A program made the position numbers and the translations under genes. A stretch of 64,000 nucleotides of DNA from Pleodorina starrii. Its lineage: Eukaryota > Chlorophyta > Chlorophyceae > Chlamydomonadales > Volvocaceae. The stretch is from the NCBI GenBank assembly GCA_030267565.1, contig BRXU01000015.1:2913001-2977000 (forward strand), given 5' to 3'. Below the pieces are notes generated by a model. That model had not been told where the DNA came from, ran no database searches, and saw nothing but the letters and a program-made list of their open reading frames with translations. This document shows, in pieces, positions 35,296 through 48,417 of the stretch (its first letter is position 1; every line of letters starts with the position of its first letter).

Positions 35296-36575
35296 TTAAA
35301 CAGAGCTTTGCGGACGGCCCGCGCGAAACGGGAATGCAGTTGCGTTGCCCTTGGTCGCAACCCCTCGTCCTTCCTACGGGCCCGAGGCGAATGGCGTGCG
35401 GTGTTTGTCCGGAGTAGTGCTTACTCGGCGGCGAAGCCTGCCACGTCCGTCCGTCCCTGGTGGATGGATAGGGCCTCTGGGCGCGTCCCCATCGGGCAAA
35501 GCTCGTAGCAGTTGCCGCCTGTGTCTCTGAGTCAAGAACACAGAATGTGACGACGCGTGTCTGTGTTGTGGCAAAGCAACTCTTTGACATTGCCATTCCT
35601 CCGTGGGGACGTTTAGCTCGCATAATATGTTTGATGCTGGGCCCCTCTCCAAACGCTCAGCTGTGTGGGACAATTGGCACGGGTTGCACGCCTGCGGTAC
35701 GTGCAGTCGGATTTGTTTTTGCTTTTATGCTTGCGCGTTGGGTTGGTTCCGAGTCGGGGGCTTATGGCCCTGTGGGTTTTCAATTGCTGGTTTTTGTAGA
35801 GTTGTTACAGTGGGTTCCAGCCCCTCATTGGGAGGGTATTGCTGGTACTGTAGTACGTAACGAGTGCGGCCTTTGATACCGTTCGAGGTTGAGGCACGCT
35901 CCAGAGGCCCGCCCTGGCGTATGGACGCTCCCCCGTCATGATCGTCGGGCACCTGCGTGTCCGTCGTTGTTGGCGCGGGCGAATTTCCGGGGATTCGAAG
36001 GTTATGGTCTTTGTCGTGGGCGTGCTGTTTTTCAAGTGGCGACGCCCATTTTGTCAAATCCCCTTTTCCAAATCATCCATGTGTTTCAGGCACGGTGTGG
36101 CTCGTCTTTTCCGTTGTCTTCTTGGTTGCCTTGTCTTGGTTGCTTTGACCATCATGTACGTGGCGGTTCTGGTGACGACGTGTCGTACGTTTTAAGGAAG
36201 ATTACGCGTCCATGCGCTAAGTTGTTGTTGCAGTGGGCTCGAAGTCGAAGCCACACGGGTTGACAAGTTGTGGTCATAAGACGAAGATGTGATCGATCGA
36301 TGATCAGAGGTAGCATTAGTGCATTACTGCTGTTGGCTGATGCTTCAAGTTGCCACCTTACGCCGGCCCCTTCTCCACTGGAGCCACCCGAACCCAGCAG
36401 CCGGCCCTTGCCACACCTATCGCGACACAAGCTCCTCTGATTCCAGTGGTTTGATATACATTGATCAAGGATAGGCTGTCAGAAAGCGGAGTGAGGAGTC
36501 TTGTGAAACGGAACAGAGGAGTGGCTATGGCCTGCTCAGGCAGCACAGCGGCGAACCCCTCCAGGGTGGATGACG

Positions 36576-36625
36576 GTGTCGGAAATACCATGATTCTTGG
36601 GTGTCGGAAATACCATGATTCTTGG
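36576..36625. repeat. 25-bp tandem duplication
   Basis: Two adjacent copies of a unit that starts GTGTCGGAAATACC and ends ATGATTCTTGG, about 560 bp upstream of the TRAPPC1 start. Confidence 0.9.
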
Positions 36626-37188
36626 GCCGGGTAACATTGCACCAAGGCGCGCTCCGCTGTTCCGGAATGCGAGGCCTGCGAGGACAACACACGCAGCGCT
36701 GTGGCGGCATAGGACCCAGCGGCCGCATGAGACGAGCTGACACTTGACAGGACAGAAGCCTGCAGTATCCTGGGGGTCTGGCTCTCTGGCATGGGTAGGC
36801 GCATGGTTTGGCCGTGTGCAGTCCTGTGATCCGACAAGGATACGACTAGTGTCCTATCACGCGTGACGCGTCGACTAGCTGCATGCAGTGAGCGTGGCGC
36901 CCATGAAGAGATGAACACCGCGTTAGCTATCTAAAGGCGATGGGGCGGTGCGGCCTGAAGGATCCCAGGCTCCCGGGCTTCAACCTCCAAGGCTGCTCTG
37001 TGGCCTGCGATCGTTGTACGTTGGCAACGCGGTTGACCGTTAACCTCAAAATGGACAGGGCACACCGGCTGTGAGGCAGCCCACGAGCCGCCTTTCGTTA
37101 GTTCCAAATTTTGATGTTCAGCCTTTCTAGCGGAATGACGAAAGCAACTTAGGGCGTCCCTGAACAGTGACCCCGCTGCGGCACCGAA

Positions 37189-38196
37189 ATGGGATGCTTC
37201 AACATTTACATTTTCAACCGGCAAGGAACCTGCATCTACTATCACGAATGGTTTCGCCCAAAGTCGGTAAAGCAAGGTGCTGGAACGCTTCAAGATGACC
37301 AGAAGCAAATGTTTGGACTGTTCTGGACGCTGAGCAACTTCTGTGCCACCATGGACCCCAAGGAGTAAGCGTTTCATAATGTTATGTGTATTGCGGCTGT
37401 CCAGGTGTCTGTGTTAACCGTCGAGACCCTCTGACAGTCAGAATAAACCACAGCTTGGGACACCGCGTAAAATTGGGCAAGGCTGCAAGTTCAGGAGCTT
37501 TACGACCAACAACTACAAATGCAATTTCCTTGAGGTGCCCTCGGGCATCAAGGTGCGTGTCAGGGCGCAGAGAAGTTGTGCCCCAGCCAGCTGTCAGACC
37601 ACGCACGGCCTGGCGAACATCGCTCTATGACGATCAGGGCTTTCCACACTCCTTTCCCCACCCGCCTGATGCTTGCAGCTCGTACTGAACACCCACCGCG
37701 AGGCGCCAGACCTTACGGACGTGCTGCAGGCGCTGTACGACGATATCTTCGTGGAGTACGTCGTGAAGAACCCGTTGTACGTGCCAGGGCAACCGTTCCA
37801 GTGAGTCGCAGCGCACTGGGCCGGGGACAGGGCCTCTCAGCGAGCGTGAAAACGTCTAGTTCCGTGCGCGGATCCGCGGAATCTGGACGCCTTCCTTTGG
37901 CGCGTCCCAGCCGCTGTGCTGTCTTCTGGCTTTTTCGATGGACCAAGCAGTCTTCACCCAAAACCCTTGCCGGCCCGTCTGCTGCATGGCCTGCGAAGCC
38001 GGACCGCTTCCGTCCCGTCGAGTAGCATTTCGCAAGGCCGTGCCAAGGCAGGGCGTCATGGTGTCCCGTTCGTAAATCAGCTCCCTGCACCGCCTGGGCC
38101 CACCGCAGGTCGGAGCAGTTCGTGAACGCGCTGAACGCGTTCCTCCGCCAGAACGGGCTGCTGCAGCAGCAGCAAATCATGCAAGCCGCGGCCTGA
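37189..38196 (+). CDS. TRAPPC1: TRAPP complex subunit TRAPPC1 (BET5)
   Basis: This is a core subunit of the TRAPP tethering complex, which acts as the exchange factor for Ypt1/Rab1 in ER-Golgi and Golgi traffic. Exons read: 37189-37364, 37438-37552, 37679-37800, 38109-38196 (stop TGA). The phases join to give 166 residues, close to plant BET5 (about 169) and human TRAPPC1 (145). The longin fold starts at once with FNIYIFNRQGTCIYYHEW, the expected N-terminal strand, followed by QMFGLFWTLSNF. Exon 2 carries FRSFTTNNYKCNFLEVPSG. Exon 3 carries DVLQALYDDIFVEYVVKNPL, the family hallmark. Exon 4 gives the last helix (FVNALNAFLRQNG) and a short Gln/Ala tail. The ATG is immediately before the first strand, so the start is secure. 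Confidence 0.95.
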
Positions 38197-40686
38197 AGCC
38201 CGCGCAGCCGGCTGTTCGGCCGGCCCTCCTCTCAGCAAGCCCACCGCCGAGTCCAGGGACATGTCCCACGGGCGCGTGGGCTGCCTAAGTCCTCCGCTGC
38301 CGCGCGGCGGCCTCGCTGCCGCCCTGGGGCCTTCAGCTCCAGCAGCTGCCGGAAGCTGCCTAGCTGCGTCGCGTGCGGAGCCGCACTGGCTGTGGGGAGC
38401 GAAGGATACGGGCAGCGGGGCGCTGCGGCTCCTGCAGTGCGGCGAGGTTGATCACACTGCGTCCGTCTCGGCTGCTGCCTCGGGCCACACGTGGCGAAAG
38501 AGACGGCGGGTGGCCATCGCGAATGGCCGCGTGGGACGTGCGGCTCCCGGCCGAGCTGGTCACGCGCCGCTGCGACGGTAGCCCTGTACGCCAAACCGGA
38601 TGGAATGCAGCGTTCGTGTTCCGGAGCATCCAGCGCAAACCGGCCCGGCCCACCACCGCCGCCGTCAGACTGTTCGGCGGCCGTTCCGATGTGCACCGAG
38701 GCCCGGATGGCCGCCATGCGCGTGGGCTTGCGTTCTGGGTGTCGGGGCCTGGAGGCTTAAAGCACAGTGCAGAGGGTTTGGGAGGACACGCGGTCCTTTG
38801 TGCGATAAGGCAAGACAGCCTGATGGGCTGGGGACTCCGCACGACATGGGCTGGGCTGCAGCCCAGGCTAATTGCGGGTGTGCACCTGAGAACGCCCCGC
38901 GACGGATGCCGGTTTGCTGCGCGGAGGGGACTGCGAGCGGCGCGCATGCGCCTCATGGCGTTGCAGGGAGGGAGCCCTGGGGGCGCAGTCTTCCGGTGGG
39001 GCTGTCGGTCCGGCCTTGGGAGAGTGAGGATGAGCGGACCGCGGAATGCGGGACGTGGGGATGGCGGGACGTCAATTCGTTTCTGCGTGCGGTTGATGAT
39101 GGTCTCACACGCCGTCCGCCGCGTACCTCTTTGTGACATTGTGCGCCGTCCGCCGTGGCTTGGCAGGCGCAGCCCGAGGGAGTGCTCCTTACGTCCCTAG
39201 GGCTGTAGAGCAGGGCATGGCTCCGCTCTGAGCACCCGCAACGGTTGTGCTTGCGTATGTGTCCTTGAGTCCAAACACGCCGACGCGTGCACGCCTCGGT
39301 AGGGCGCGTGCACGCCTGCTTGGTTCGGCGTGTTCGGTGGGTTCGCTGCCTTTGCCTCATTGGAGAGATGGCAGTGTCTGGGCATTTCGGTATATGAGGT
39401 TAGATAGCATCAGGACTCCAAAGCTCTAGATGGGGGCAAACGGCGGTGTGGAGAGACCGAGAGAGGCGTAGTACCGAGTATCCACGCCGCCAGCGCCTAC
39501 GGCAGCTGCTTTGGGCGATCTGGGTGACTTCTTCCTCTCTTGTGGAGTTGACCACTGCGCCGATGCCGGCGTGATTTCGGCAAGTGTGCATGCATCGTTC
39601 CTCCTCGGAAGGTGTGGCCGACGTCAAGCTGCCACTGCCGCATGTTGGACATCATAAACGGGAGTCGTGATGTCGGACGCCGCGACCAACAGCATTATTT
39701 CCTGGCACCTTATGGCTGGGTCTCCGATCGGGGGGTTGGGTGGGTGGGCTGCTGTGTGATCACCGTTCCATGTGGGGTGGGGCGCTTCAGTCGCCCCTGC
39801 CTCGTTTCGGCCATTTCAGTCGCGATATCGCAACCGATGGCCCCTCCGGCTGCCGATGGCTTGTACATGACGGAAGCGCGCTATGGAGCAGTGGCCGCAG
39901 CCGGCGATATGAGAATCAAAGCCAAGATAACGAACAGCGACGTGGACAGCGGTGTCGAAGATAGCAAAAAAAGGATGGGGGGCGCTACATATATAGTTCT
40001 TTTATGGAGCGCCCCTCATCCCGTTTTCTTCGGTATGATCTCGACAGAAAACTCGTTCTCTTTTCACGGAAAGCTATCATGCTTGCCGCAGTGGAAGGTG
40101 CACCACGCTCTCTAAGCGATCGCAAACGGCATAAAGCAGCGAGGAGCAGCGGGAGGGGAACGGAATCGCATCGACGCGAAACTGCGAATTCACGCTCGTG
40201 CGAGTAGATATCAACGACGGATTCGGAATTATTTTCCAGATAGGCCATGAAGGCCTGCATCAATTTGGCACTGTGCGGGACCGGGTCCAAATTGGGCGAC
40301 GCGAAAGGGGAACTGAAAGGAAGCGCCCGTAAGGGTTCGACGGCTGTAAAATATGAGGGCGGCGTAAAAGGAGCCTGAATGAAAAACTCAACGGTGGCTT
40401 GCGTCACGATTACGATAAAGGAGATATCTATCGGCGAGCAGCCTGAGTGCTGGCACAAGCAGGCCTAGGACTTGGCGGACTCCGACGGTTGGCGGGCTGC
40501 GAAGTACGGTACTTATGATTCACCTATCGGGGCTTGGACCGACTTGTCGCGATTGAAAACTCAAATGATCACGCCGTGGTGAAATATTTACATTAGCAGC
40601 AATCGAACGCAACAGAAGCCCTGCTGTCACCCCAGGCTCGCGATCAATGATCGCGGGCTCCGCAGACCAAGCCAATCCGTATCTTA
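38197..40686. other. Intergenic region, no gene recognised
   Basis: ORFs here are mirrored on both strands and carry no recognisable domains. 39600-40680 is less GC-rich than its surroundings. Nothing firm is seen besides the adjoining MITE. Confidence 0.5.
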
Positions 40687-40990
40687 TGGCGGATTTCAAT
40701 TCCAATGTCCGATTTTGCGCTGTCCTTGGAAGCTGGTGGAGGTGCAAAGTGAAAGTGCGAAAGTGGGTTCTGGAGCGGCGGATTGGCGCACGGCGCGGTC
40801 CTCACGCCTCCCGCTTTTCAGCAGCTGATCAAGCAAAGTGCCTGCTTTCTACCAGCAAAGATTTGGAGGCGTGAGCTGGTGTAAGGACCCCAGTCCACGC
40901 GCTCCAGAACCCACTTTCGCACTTTCACTTTGCACTTCCACCAGCTTCCAAGGACAGCGCAAAATCGGACATTGGAATTGAAATCCGCCA
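40687..40990. mobile_element. TA-flanked foldback MITE (Tc1/mariner-like)
   Basis: Two inverted arms of about 91 bp, 40687-40777 and 40900-40990, match with a single mismatch seen (AGCTGGTGGAGG against AGCTGGTGGAAG). The termini read TGGCGGATTT...AAATCCGCCA and are flanked by TA on both sides (40685-40686 and 40991-40992), the target duplication expected of Tc1/mariner-type elements. The 122-bp centre holds a second, shorter inverted pair (CTCACGCCTCC at about 40799, GGAGGCGTGAG at about 40865). It encodes no transposase, so it is non-autonomous. Confidence 0.9.
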
Positions 40991-41603
40991 TAACGCGACT
41001 ACTTGTCTAATATCTGTTGTTAGTGAGAGTTAGTGAGGGGAGGAGCTGTCGGGAGTTATGGTGTCTGCGCTGGTAAGCAGCGATAACAGGACGAACGCAT
41101 CCCAATCACAACGAACCAAAGCCATCAGTGAAATTCCATGTCAACTTGACCTCGTCACGACTGCAAACTTGTTTGCAATGAAAATCCAGAGGCCCCGGGT
41201 GACCGTGGTCACGCGTGAGGCGTGACGCCTCTGGGGCAGCACACATGCTGGATGATTTGGGATGCTATTTGACCTACTTGACTCGTTTACCAGTCCTATG
41301 CATACACGTTCAGGCGCCCACGTTATGGAGCCGTGTAAATGACTAAGGTCATGCAACCTAGCATTGCTCCAATCCTATGCGCAGTCACAGCGCATGAAAA
41401 GGAAAGTTTCCGTGGAAGACTCGTGGGGCAAGGGAGCTGCGGAAAGCGTTGACGACTTCTCGTACATCAATCTAACTGCCTACCAATCACTGCAGACCTA
41501 TAGGGACCCGCTCTGAATGCACACATTTCATGCACACCGATGAGATTCATAAGCTGCGGCAACATCACACAAATATTGCTTCTCATGGTTTTCTACATGG
41601 GTT
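40991..41603. other. Gap between MITE and MYB gene
   Basis: It probably holds the MYB gene promoter and 5' UTR. No conserved site is recognised. Confidence 0.5.
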
Positions 41604-44600
41604 ATGAGCGTGTGCATCGGTCCGTCTCGTAGACTGTTGGACCTGGACGCTGGATCTTTGGGCTTCATCGAGCGAAGGATGTCAGACTCAGAATCTCCAC
41701 CTCCAGAGGCTCCAAAGCCACCCAAGTCGGCAGCCAGCCCTCGCCAACCGGACCGGGCAAAGTCCGCCAAGTCGATGTGCTCCTCCGATTCGGATGGATC
41801 GGCGTCCATAGATGAGGACGACCTGTCCGAAAGCGGGAGCGAGGATTACTGCGAGACCGCGCGGAGAGGTGGCTCGCGCAGAACATCGACGAAATCCCCG
41901 ATGCGAAAGCGCCGCAAACGGCCGGAGTGGACACGCAACGAGGTACGCAGGACTTCTTAATTACACCATCGATGTGATATGTCCTGTACGCTGTCTGAGC
42001 TTTTTGGGGCAACTTGTGTTGCGTGCGCTGCGCTTGGCATTCGAAACGTTGCCGTGTCCCACGCAGGAGGAGACGCTCGCCCAGGTGCACTGCGGTGTCG
42101 GAAACCAATGGTCAGTCATCGCTGCGCGTCTCCCGGGCAGAACCGCCAACGAGGTGAAGGCAAGTTACCATACAATGTTTGAACGCCGCCCAGCGTGCCA
42201 CAAGCTGTTGGCGCGGCGATGGCTGGGAACTTTCGTACATGACATGTGGTGAAAGCAAGATACTGATGGCATATGCGGCAGAGTCGTAGAAGTTCTGAGG
42301 AACTGGAGGTTAGCATTTTGCAGGTGCCAACTTCCGTGTGTGACCAGCCGCAAAGTCTTAGCGGCCTGAATTGTTTCTGTCATCAGATATCACATACATA
42401 TTAGTTGACGTGAAGGCCGGCACCATCCGCTCGGTTGACCCACGTGGCACATACTACCCCCCGTCCTACTGCAGAACATATGGCACAGCACGCTCCGGTC
42501 CAAGCACCTCAAGGCGCGGTCCTTGCTCCGAGCTTATGCAACAGCGCTCAACGGCCGCTGGGACGACGAAACGGCTCGCCAGGAGGCATACGAGATCGCT
42601 CTGGGCCAACAAGGAACCAGCGCACCACACTTCAGCGCAGGGCCTCTGCAGGCCGGACTTGTACTAAACGGGATGGTTGGCCACGACGACGCGGCGCAAA
42701 CGCCACGACTGTGCATCGTGACAGGCCTCACCGGTGCCGGTGGGCTGCCGGAGCTCAAGCCTGCAGGAGCACAGACGCCGGATAGCAGCCGGAGCCCTGC
42801 AGTTATGTCTGCGCGGCAACGGGCGGGGCGGTGCCCGCCGGCGACGGCTCCTCGGCCCCTGGCCAGCGACAAGGCGGCGGGACGCGGCGTCCAGCAGCGT
42901 CAACAGCAAGGTATAGCTGCCAGGCGGCCGGTATCTCCAACGTCGTGTCCTGCCAGAGGCCCGCAAGGTATAGCTGACATGCGATGAAGTCAGACATTCA
43001 AACGCGGCGGCCAACCGCTCTGCAAGTGACCCGTGTCGTGGTGTTCAGGGCTAGTCAGCAACGCATGAAACTCCAGGCCCCGCGCGACGTTGCAGCCCCC
43101 AAGTCATTTGCGCCACGTACGTCCTGACGCGCATTCAGCCGAATGGCTGGTTCGCGGTCGTGTCTCTTGCTTATAATGTACATATAGACGACCGCATGCG
43201 CCTTGGATGCTTAGTGCTGGCCGGCTACACCGGCAGAGCACCTCCGTAGTTTCCGAACAGCGCGATTCTCCATTCGCTGCCATTGCTTTTTGCTTTCTCC
43301 AAAAAGATGGGTTTGTCGCCCATGTATCTTGCTTAGGAACCGAAACCCAAGTTGAAATTGACCGCGCCAGCCACATAACGTGGCAATTCCTCGTTTGCCC
43401 CACGTCCTGCTGACTCGTTTGGGCGCGTACAGCGCGAGCGGACCTCATCGAGACGCGCGGCGCTACCACGGCCCAAGTACGACGCAGCTTGGACGTCACG
43501 ATGACATTGCCGCTAGATGGGCCAGCGCAGGGTGACGACGCTGCACCCGAGATCGACGCCGCCACCGCAGCGACACCAGCAAACGAGTACGGGGCGCTCC
43601 CCGCCGCGGCCGCCGCCGCCACCACCGCCGCGCGGCCGCTGCCCCTTTCCTTCGGCGGCGCCTGGGGCCAGCCGGTGCAGCTGCCGCAGCGCCCGTGGCC
43701 AGCGCCACATCCTGTGCAGTTCAGGAGCATCCTGGACGAGCAGCCGCCGCACCGGTTGGGGCAGCAGCAGGAGCACGAGCAGCAGCTGCAGCAGGAGCAA
43801 AAGCAGGAAACGCAGCAGCAGGCGCCGATGCTTCAGCTGCCGCCTGGCGAGATGCAGCTCGTGCCGGTCGTCACCACCAAGATCGAGCCCAAGGAGCAGG
43901 CCGAGGGCTCGCAGCCGCACCTAATTCACGGCTCGAGTCAGCGGGCGCACGGCCTGGTTTTGGGCTTGGATTCGATGGACACTTGGCTGGGGAGGCTTGA
44001 CCCCTCGATGATGCTGCAAGATGACGACGGCGCAGCACGCGACCAGGTCTGTCATGGCGGCGCCGACTCCTCAAATAACAACAGCAGCATTGCGCGCGTG
44101 ATGAGCGTGTCGGCGACCGCGGCGGTGGCCACAGCAGCGCCCGGACAAGCTGGCGACGGCGCTGACGCGCACCACCAGTTGGCGGGCGCTTCCGGCGATC
44201 CGGTGGAGTCAGGTGAGGTGGAATACGACTCACCGTTGGTCGCTGCTACGCGCGCGATGCACGGGCCATCTTGCGCTCCGTGATTGTTGAGTGTGTGTGC
44301 CATTGTAGGGACGTCACACGGTATGTGCCGGCATTTTGCACTTGTTTGCAAGTGGGTAGAATCCCAGATAGGCGCCACGAGCTGCTTTCGTGGAAGTAGT
44401 CGGCTCCGCCGGTGTGCGACGCTGCTCTTGGATGCGCGCCAGGCTGCGCGCCGAGAGCCATGCCTTGCCGGTGGTCTACTACACGCGTGTACATGCGGCA
44501 GGGGTTGTATCTTCTACGCTTATTTGCTGTCTTGGATTCAGAGCTAAGCTGGCGGTTAGCTAATCTGGACGCGTGCGCTGTCTGCTGCGGCCTTGCAGGC

Positions 44601-45884
44601 CGCAGCCGGGGTTTGGCCGGGCAACGCCCGGGACAACGGTCGTTGGCCCCGCTCAACGCTGCCGTGCATCATGGCCGCGCAGGGCCCGCGAGCGGCGCAT
44701 GGAGCAGCAATAGTGGCGCCGTGGGGCCGCAACTGCCGTCACCGCCACCGGACAGCGCTGGCGCCAGCCTGCACCACCCCGCACCGCAAGCGGCTGTTCC
44801 CGACTCGAGCACCGCCATGGCTATTTCGCCCACGGCGCGGGCCGGAAGTGGCGGCTGCGGCGAAAACGGTGCGACGCACAGCGGGGCGCAAGACGACTTT
44901 AACCTGCCATCCAGCCAGTGGCACCAGGGCGCCGCCGCTGCGGCCTCTTTCGGGAGTCAAGACGGCGTCTCCGCCCTGCCGTACGGCGCGCCAACAGCAG
45001 CGGGTATGTATGCGGCCCCGCCGGGTGCTATCCTCGACGCCGAGGGTCACAGTCGGGCCATCGCGCCGCAGGCATGGCCGCTTGCTGCGCCGCGACTCCC
45101 AGTTCCCTTTGCCGGCAGGTCTGCCCCGGTGGGGCTGGCGCATGAGGCATGGCGCGGTCCGATGGTGTCTCAGCAGCAGCAGCAGCAGCTGAGGATCAGG
45201 GGTGGGGCTGGCGGCATGGCAGTGGACGTGCACAGCGGCGGGATGTACATGGTGCCGGTCCACGCGCCACCCGTGCCAACACCGCCGCAGCCGCACATGA
45301 TAGTGTTTGCACCGCAGCCGCCGCAAGCACTGCAGACGTACCATGGGCACCCGCATTACGAGCAGATTGCCCGGCGGTTGCGGCAGCGCGAGCACATGAT
45401 GTATCAACAGCAGCAGCAGTACATACAGCAGCAACAGCAGCAGTTTCAGCAACAACAGCAACAGTATCAGCACCAGGAGCACATAGCGCAGCAGCAGCAA
45501 GCATATCAGCAGGCCGGCCAGCGCCAGCAACAGCAGCAGTTTCCAGAGTTCCAGCAATTACAGCAGCAGCAGCTCAAGCAGGAGCCGCAGGAAGAGGAGC
45601 ACTACCAGCTGCCGTCTGAGGCGCAGCTGCAGCAGCAGCTTTCGGCCCATCACCAGTTGCACCTGCAACAGCAGTCGTCGCTGCCATCGCCACAACAGCC
45701 CCTGCTGCAGCAGCAGCTACAGCAGCTGCAGCAACAACACGGCCAACAGCTGGAGCAGCAGCAGCAGGCACAGCAGGCGCTGGAGCAGCAGACCGACTCG
45801 ATGTCCTCCTCCGACGTCATCACTATGGGCTTGGACTCGCTGCACGACCCACAGCTCCGGTGGTGCCTGATGGACATGGAGTGA
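41604..45884 (+). CDS. Single-repeat MYB/SANT transcription factor, poly-Gln
   Basis: A nuclear DNA-binding protein. Exons read: 41604-41942, 42067-42159, 42475-42910, then an unresolved junction, about 43488-44212 and 44599-45884 (stop TGA). The N-terminus is Ser/Asp/Glu-rich, followed by a basic RKRRKRP and one MYB/SANT repeat spread over three exons: PEWTRNEEETLAQVHC, GNQWSVIAARLPGRTANEVK and NIWHSTLRSKHLKARS. It has the spaced Trp residues and the LPGRT turn of the family. The intron after EVK starts with GCAAGT, a GC-AG intron. The C-terminal exons encode Gln-rich sequence (many runs of 5-7 Gln after about 45170) and end LRWCLMDME, typical of an activation domain. Phases across 44212/44599 fit. 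The link 42910-43488 is not proved, so the 3' exons could belong to a separate gene. An alternative start is the ATG at 41679. Confidence 0.7.
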
Positions 45885-48332
45885 GCCCACTGCCGTCCAC
45901 AGCTGCCCGTGCGTCGCATCGCCTGTCAACCGTGAGTTGACTGACAACGGTCAGCCTGTTTGGTGAGGTTCGGGGGACATCCGTCTAAGAATGGACCTAA
46001 TGGCCGATACGGGCGGGGTACGCGGGCCCAAGGCTTTTTGCGCGCGAATGATGGAGCGATGGTCGGAGGTTGCGTGTTACATGCAATGCCGTTTCGGGCG
46101 GGGCGGGATGGGATGGCAGTGGCAGGGCACAAGGGCAGGGCCGTTGATTCGGACGCGCGGCTTTAGGTTTCGCCGCTTACCGTTATAAGCAGACTGCAAA
46201 CATTTCATGCGATCCCGATCAGGTGATTGGGTATGCCGAGAGAGCAGCGCGATACGTTTTTACGCACCCGTCAATGAGCGGCTTTACTGTTCCCTGAATG
46301 GGTGAGCCTTGCTGGTCGCGCTTACAAGGTCGGCAACCACGGGATGGAGTGTCAGGCCCAGCGTGCGCATTAAGGCTAGTCCATATATTGATTCATACAA
46401 CGTAACACAGAATCGTTGCGCCGCGCGGTAATGATACGGAGCGCAATCGCAGCTTGCACCTCTGAACCTCGGAAGGGACAGCTGACAAGGATGGCCGTGT
46501 GCCAGAAACCCGTCGGGGTGGCCGGATTTGCCGGCCAGAGTAGATGACATGGCTAGAGTAGATCACATGGAAACATGGAGACATTGTCCTCGGGTACTGG
46601 ATTGAGCGCGGAAGGTGCGCAAAGGAAACACCAAGGAAGTTTGGTGGGTGATTGTGGCACATGGATGGGATGCCTGGTCGCGTTTGAAAATGGCATGGCA
46701 GTCTTGCATCCTGCAGGCACGTCTCCGCGGCCAGGGAATCTAAGAGCAGTGTCCACGTCTGGATGATTCCGTTTTCGCACGCCGTGATGAGCGCCCGAGA
46801 GCGCTTCCCATCAGTGCATCTTTGCTTTTTTACTGTTGTCGGCACTGGCAATGGAATGCTGTGCAGACTGTCCTTCTCCTTCTCCGTTCGTCTTTCTTAC
46901 CTCATCTTTGCGCTTTATTCGGGGTTTTAGTCGTGTCTTGTGCACTTCGCGCGTCGGCAACCCGGTGTCCCGCGCGTCACGCTCAGTGCATTTCCCTGCA
47001 CCGCTCCTTGGCAGGGTTCGCTTGGGGGTGGGATGGGTGCTGCGGGAGGCGGTTTGGTTCAGGAGGATCTAACGCTGCTCGAGCAGGGCGGCATCCCGCA
47101 GTGCGGAAGTGCGGGAAGTGCCACTGTAGTTTCCCAACTTAGTGTGGCCTCGGACCCAACGCCTGGCCTCGTAGGCATAGTTGCAGCTGCCGGCAGCTGC
47201 ATTAGTAGGGAAGGCGCCATAGGCCCCAGTGGGGCGTCCTTAAGAACAGGTGGGCAATGCAGGTGTTGCCGTATTTACATATGGCAGGACCTGGTATGTT
47301 CTTATGACGTAACTACCAAGCGTAATGGGTCCAGCGCTCAAGTGAAAGTAGGTTGCGCGCTTGCGGATGGGATGCACATGGATGTTAGGCCCTGTTTCGC
47401 TTAGCGTCTAGAGACGGCGTAGCTGATGGTATAGGATTGGAGGACGTAGGGGATGCGCGCGGGTGTAGGACGCCGCCGCCCTGTGGCTGCATTGATTCCG
47501 CTAGGCCGCAGCGGCCGGCTCTTTTTAACTTGTAGCAATTCGCGAGGGCACCATTAGGCCATTAGGGGTAGGGTAAGGCTGGTCGCGTGATCCCCTGCCT
47601 TCGCTACTAGAAGTAAGTAATCCATCGTCGCACACTGTGCCGTGGCCATCGCGCCCGGAAACTCGCTGGGGTACCTGCTTGGTGTCAATGCTGTACGGGT
47701 AATGGCGCAAGGTGGTGGGTGTCTGGGGCTGTCGCTTCGCCGCGAACGCCTCGGCGACTGCGTGGGGACCTGAAACCGTGCGATCGGGAACACGGCAAGC
47801 AAGCGGCCGGCGCCGTCCAAGGCAGCAGCGGCCTTTGGCAGGTGACGCCGCATTGCGGAGCCGGAATGGTTTTGTGAGGACGGAGACCGCGTCTGGGACT
47901 AGTCGGGAGGGGCCATTTCGCCCTTTGCAGGCAACCCCGTCCCTCGCCACGCCGTTTTGCTATGCCAATGCGCTTGTTTTTATAATTTCTTTCTTCGTAC
48001 TGCAAACGCGTATCCTCCTCTTATGAAGCACTGTGCGTGCCTTTTCATTGCGTCCCGTGCGATGTCTGTGCGGTTATCGATGATGGTGATGATGTACTGT
48101 TTCGTATCTGGCAGCGGCAAGGCGACGAGGAGCGGCTGCCGCAAGACGCCCCTCCCTGCTCCGGCACGCTGCACTGCCAGGGAGCGGCGTGGTGCTTGCG
48201 GTGGTGGTGCACCGGTGATTATGCCGCGCCTGGGTGGCTCGCGGCCTGCACAAGGTCGGTGAGTCGCCAAGTAGATTCATGGGGGTGCGCCCATATCGGC
48301 CCCCTCCCGGGCCGCACGCACTTGGGCTCTGT

Positions 48333-48417
48333 AGTGTGCAGCCGGGGAGTGTGCAGCCGCGGAGCGTGGAGTGTGCAGCCGGGGAGTGTGGAATGTGCAG
48401 CCGTGGAGTGTGCACGC
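48333..48417. repeat. GTGTGCAGCCG-type repeat
   Basis: About five imperfect copies of GTGTGCAGCCGGGGA/GTGTGCAGCCGCGGA, with GTGGA spacers. Confidence 0.85.

Larger units (their letters stand above)
33974..37188. other. Intergenic region between cyclin and TRAPPC1
   Basis: 3.2 kb without a recognisable gene. 34400-36260 is G/T-skewed on the plus strand, which could reflect a long cyclin 3' UTR. It contains the diverged 42-bp repeat array and the 25-bp duplication listed separately. The region just before 37189 should hold the TRAPPC1 promoter. Confidence 0.5.

Noticed and set aside
39985..40458. 157-codon minus-strand ORF
   Set aside because: Its first codon is TTG, the first ATG is far inside, and the sequence shows no known domain or splice context.
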